64,000 nucleotides of DNA. Origin: Branchiostoma floridae. Taxonomy: Eukaryota > Chordata > Leptocardii > Amphioxiformes > Branchiostomatidae. The DNA lies in contig NC_049997.1 of NCBI RefSeq assembly GCF_000003815.2, positions 3,084,328-3,148,327 of the forward strand, read 5' to 3'. A program made the translations under genes and the position numbers. Each line of letters opens with the position of its first letter. Within the stretch, counting starts at the first letter, position 1. Below the pieces are notes generated by a model. It searched no databases, was not told the DNA's origin, and saw only the letters and a list, made by a program, of their open reading frames with translations. This document shows positions 59,821-64,000 of the stretch, one piece after another.

Positions 59821-61540
59821 TGAAATGTCTATTGCCAAACGTTTGTCTGCTGCGACTGAGCGAAAGCCCAGACGCCCCAGTTTGAAGGATTATGTCTTAT
59901 ACTAGACAGTTCTAGAAAACTGACCGCCATCTGTCAGTAAATGCGGAACATTTCCATTCCATGTTTCAGGAGTGTTTTCCCACTACATTTTGCGTGCCAA
60001 ACTTAACATCAGAGTAGTGGAAAACCAGATGTATAGAGATCTTCAAACAGAAGCGTTGGAGGGGGGCTGGTAATAATGTAAAGCGAATAGCCGTGCAAAG
60101 AAAATAGCGAGAAAAAAGGTTATCGGGAACAAAGTGACTTTAAATATATTTGTATAACTGTAAGAAATATACATTGGATTTATCAAACACAAGAAACAAC
60201 CAATTAAGACCTTTCGGTTGTCAACCAAACTTGGCTCCAGGTGACGGCACTTCTCGTGCCCCGCCCATCAAACTCACTTTTCCCACCGACCTTTGCTCCA
60301 GCTCTGCGGGAGGTGGGAGGGGGGCAGAGCCTGGCAGCCATCCTGAGATCCAGCTCCTTGTCCAGCTAAAGTACTGTCAGACCGTTCATACACACATTTG
60401 GTAAAGTCGTGTGGGAAATAGCTTACCGTACTCTTCCCTCAACCAGCGGTCACTTCTAAAAACGGCAGGGTGCAAAGCAGTACCTTTTTGGTCGGAGCAG
60501 CTGGTTTTACAACTAAAACGTAAATGTGCGACAATAGTATGATAATAGACTCGTTTTGATGTCCAAGTTTTACCATTTGTCTATGACTTTCGGTTTCTTG
60601 ATTAGGTTCTGCCTTTACAGCTTCAGAAAATTCGTCTAGTCTAGACATTTTTCAGGTGAAGGAATAGGAATGAGCATCTTCACCACACCAATGTTATCTA
60701 TTTGCATTACTCAATACTCATAAATTGTTCCCTTTTACTCAATAATAATAGCTTTCTTTCCAGATGTTTTTACACCTTGTGAATAGTAAGGTAAGAAAGA
60801 AGGAAAGAATAAAGCAAGCAAGAAAACAGAAAAAAAGAAAAAGGAATAATCTATACTACACATTCTTTTTTTTAAATTAGATGCATGTTATTATATCATC
60901 TTAGTATATTTACAAACGCATGCGGTAAACAACATATCCTACGAGTGCTAGTACTTGGCAGTGGTAGGACAGCACAAGACCATTCGCGTTTTCTCACTTA
61001 TCGTACGAGCGTGTAGACTGACAATTCAGGATTAATTTAAACAAGGAAAGAGTTGTTTCGTAAATACGATCTTTTCCTTCTCTGACATGAAACCATTACC
61101 TTGTGGAAAGCTGCTGTATTAGATGCTTCCTTTGGTAAATAATGGGGACATTCTCCGAGTCATCAAGGCGGGCAGTCGGGCACACATGAGTGATCATGTC
61201 GGACGGTATGGGGAGCTCCAATTTCACAAAATGTTGCAATGGTAGAAACAGAGATACTGGAACAGCAAATTTTCATGTCTTCTGAGTATTGTTTTCGTGA
61301 AGATACCAATATCAGGAGGATAGTTGCATACAGTATACATAGCATTTCTTTTAGGTCTAGCTAGTAGTCAAAGCAATCTTGCTTTCTGTCTATGTTGTTA
61401 TCCTTTTTTTTTCAGTTTTCATGACGAAAATTTATTTATTTTCATCTTATATTTCGGGAATGCAATGTACAAACAAACTTTTAAAGTTTAAAAATTACTG
61501 TTATCGGTATATAGGTCTTATTTTTAGTCCACAGTTTGTT
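59821..61540. other. Intergenic DNA upstream of MRF-C
   Basis: GC-richer patch at 60230-60360 with CCAGGTGACGGCAC; otherwise AT-rich; nothing assigned. Confidence 0.4.
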
Positions 61541-61545
61541 GTATT

Positions 61546-61620
61546 TAGGTTACCAGGTCGCGTGCGCAGTGGTTCAGGGTTCGAGTCCTGCGAGGGCTAT
61601 CCCAGTGTCCCTAGGACCCG
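61546..61620 (+). repeat. tRNA-derived SINE-like fragment
   Basis: Partial A box GCGCAGTGGTTC and B box GGTTCGAGTCC too close together for a tRNA. Confidence 0.4.
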
Positions 61621-62049
61621 TCAGCTGTGAAAATACGCCGGACATTCACGAACGGACGATCTCTTCAGCAGGCTCACGCTGGCACATTTGTATGTACATG
61701 CCGCAAATTTCCTGCATTTCTAAACAAGAAAGAAAAAGAAGACAATAATAGAACCGGGTAAAAACAAACATGGTTTGTTTTCATCTAAGGCAGTAATGAA
61801 GGGCCCTCTTGTTTTATACATCCAAATGGTTGTGTTTAGAATAGATTGATTTAACACAGAATTAAAGGTTTATTTCCTTTTCTTCGTTTGAATTACTGCG
61901 TGCATTCGAGAATCACAAAGAAGAAAAAAAGAATGCTAGCATTTGGTAAAAAAACAGCATATCCTGATACTGATTTTCTTTGTACGCAACTGAGGTTTTT
62001 TTATTTTTTTAAATCTGAGGCGTTATCTACTTTGTAGATTTCTTAATGA

Positions 62050-62310
62050 TTCAATAAAAAAGGCGGTACACATTAACCGCATTTACAATCTTATTTCTCA
62101 GATGCTCATGTAAATAATCTTGAATAACGCTCTCCGCGGGAAATTCCAGGGACATTCTTGTCTCATAATTGAAAATAAATGAGTGACGTTCTCGCTGGCC
62201 GGAACTTACGGTATTCGGACCCTTCTTTCAACCCGCCCGCTTCGATGAGTGAAAACAACCCTCTGATTAGACCCGTGGACATAATTAAGAAGGAGACAAA
62301 AATAGAAATA
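62050..62310. promoter_or_regulatory. Candidate regulatory block upstream of MRF-C
   Basis: GC-richer island in AT-rich DNA with CTCATAATTGAAAATAAATG and TCTGATTAGACC; 3.4 kb upstream of MRF-C. Weak. Confidence 0.2.
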
Positions 62311-64000
62311 GGCTGGAATAAGACATAAAAATGATGATAAGTATATATAAATATAAATATATCTCCATTGGATTCAAACGAGAGAAGAAAATATTAGATG
62401 CAGCGATTAACGATAGTACAATGATGTTTCCTATAGAAATAAACAGTGTTTTAGTTCATTTTCAAGATAGTCTAGATTACTGTATAAGTTTAGTTTTTAC
62501 TTTTCAACCAGTACTTTTGACCACATATGTGGTCAATTGTGCATTTAGCCTACGGAGATGAATATGCAATAAAGATTATCATTATTGATATGATTTGACA
62601 GTGATATCATTTGTAGGAACTAGGCACGTTAAGGAGATATATGAGATATGTTTATGTATCTAACAGTTGCAATGAAACGTCTGCCAATGTCAATTAATCA
62701 ATTTGACATAGGCATATGCATATTGCTTAAATTTTCATTTCCCAACAGCCCTTATAAATTTTAAACTGGCTAGCAAGCAGTCCGATTCTTTAGTAGGAGA
62801 TTTTTTAGTATTGTTCTTTAACGTTAACCCTTGAGCAGACTTGGTCAGGTAGTCAACATTGAAAACCAACATCTAGAAGAGTTTTAGGACCACCTTGAAG
62901 TACAAAATACACGTTTCCTGATCACTCCCACCACATGTCAATATAGCACATAATGTCACAAGTAAAATAAAACGTTTTAGTTAATTGGTCCTCGATTTTT
63001 ACCAGATTAACCTACTGACCTGATATATATAGATATTTCTCGTCGCATCGGTCATGATCAAACTAAAGACTCTCTTGACTGTTTCTCTTTTGTTTCTTAT
63101 TGACTTTTGGTCTTACCTTCAGAGAAGAGGTCTCATCTTTCAATACAGAACTAGTGTTAATCACCATGTAATGTGATTTTTATCGTTAAAAGCTAATTAG
63201 CAAGAAAGACAAGCATTACAAATTGAATCGTTTCCTATTCAGCTTGTTATTTCTCAAGTTTATCGTTACTTACGCTGGCTTTCATATGTTTCCATGTGCT
63301 GTATACTAGTATATTATATAGAGGATGCTGAATATGCAGTTTTGATAATAAAGCCGTTTAGAAATCAGCGTTTTTTCTTCTTGTTCTGGGATTGTAATCT
63401 CGCACTGCGCCAAACACTGTCAAAAGGTTCAGTTGAAAAGTTAGACATGCCCCATATTGCCATTTGTCCGGCGTCCAATCCCAGAATACAGGCGACATCT
63501 GTCCTTCTAATTGTTACATTTCATCGTTTACCTCCGGTCGTGTGGACGGACACGGGCCCTCCCATCACCCTCTGCGCCTCGAGCGTGTCGCTATGTCATT
63601 ATTTACGACATTTTATCTCGCGTTGCCGTAAACCGACACCGTTTGATGTGTCGTTAAATTTCTGTTGCCTACACAGAAAGGGTATGCCAAGTCGATCCTT
63701 TGTGTCGCCACTTCGCGTTAGGAAAGGAACGTAATATACTAGACTGTTTTAACACGCCGCTAGTGGAGTGTAAAACGGTTATAGTGGCGAATAACAAGTT
63801 CCACGACGATTGAAATGTTACTTCGTTTATAGAGTTTGAGGGGAGCAAGCCGGAGCATTTCAAAGGTCTGCCCTGAGGTCCGGGTTAAGATGAAGTGTGC
63901 GCCATCACAGCGGGTCATTGCGCGAAGGTTAACCTGTCTCCGCCCTTTACTGGTACACTGTGAGTCGGTTAATGCTCCATATCAACATACACATGCACAC
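62311..64000. other. Intergenic DNA at window end
   Basis: A 146-residue open frame at 63294-63734 shows no recognisable domain. Sequence 63530-63960 is CpG-richer and could be a promoter or exon of a gene beyond the window. Confidence 0.3.

Noticed and set aside
63294-63734. 146-residue open frame
   Set aside because: No motif or convincing composition; AT-rich first half. It might touch a gene beyond the window, but nothing supports that here.

Overview
This is a 64 kb piece of an animal genome, almost certainly a cephalochordate (amphioxus, Branchiostoma-like). The main reason is a lineage-type cluster of three MyoD-family myogenic regulatory factor (MRF) genes with the chordate three-exon structure. 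Supporting reasons are spliced genes with GT-AG introns, a CYP2-like P450, many fold-back (MITE-like) elements, tRNA-derived SINE-like pieces and long CA/TG microsatellites. Four N-gaps mark a draft assembly.

Layout. (1) 1-8 kb, minus strand: a CYP2-like cytochrome P450 (four exons seen, 3' end off the window), then a small predicted secreted protein of unknown family whose second exon has been copied in pieces inside its own introns. (2) 8.7-14 kb: repeat-rich, with a palindromic MITE, a tandem unit of about 480 bp carrying fold-backs, a nested insertion and an inverted repeat around a gap. (3) 14.5-18.2 kb, plus strand: MRF-A, 223 aa, with upstream regulatory modules. (4) 23.3-28.5 kb, plus strand: MRF-B, 227 aa, with the same modules in the same order. 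(5) 28.5-47.3 kb: no gene supported, but several CpG-rich blocks that look like regulatory DNA, an orphan copy of an MRF upstream module, MITEs and simple repeats. (6) 47.8-58.7 kb, minus strand: MRF-C, 256 aa, with introns of 7.0 and 3.1 kb. (7) 59-64 kb: the MRF-C upstream region and unassigned sequence.

How it works together. All three MRFs keep the Cys/His-Trp motif, the basic region with the myogenic Ala-Thr pair, the HLH and the C-terminal helix-III-like segment, and they share intron positions and phases exactly. B and C are closest in protein sequence; A is the divergent copy. A and B are tandem; C converges on them from the other strand.

The strongest new observation is non-coding. 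A and B share at least three blocks in colinear order upstream: a distal GACAT/GGAAATTC block, a 34/40 identical block ending CCGTGACGTGTT, and a proximal CCACCCAAGTCGG block. All three genes carry the palindrome ATGAATATTCA(T) within about 0.14-0.3 kb of the start codon. This looks like a duplicated regulatory architecture. Repeats and non-coding blocks were judged by eye; no alignment or database search was run.
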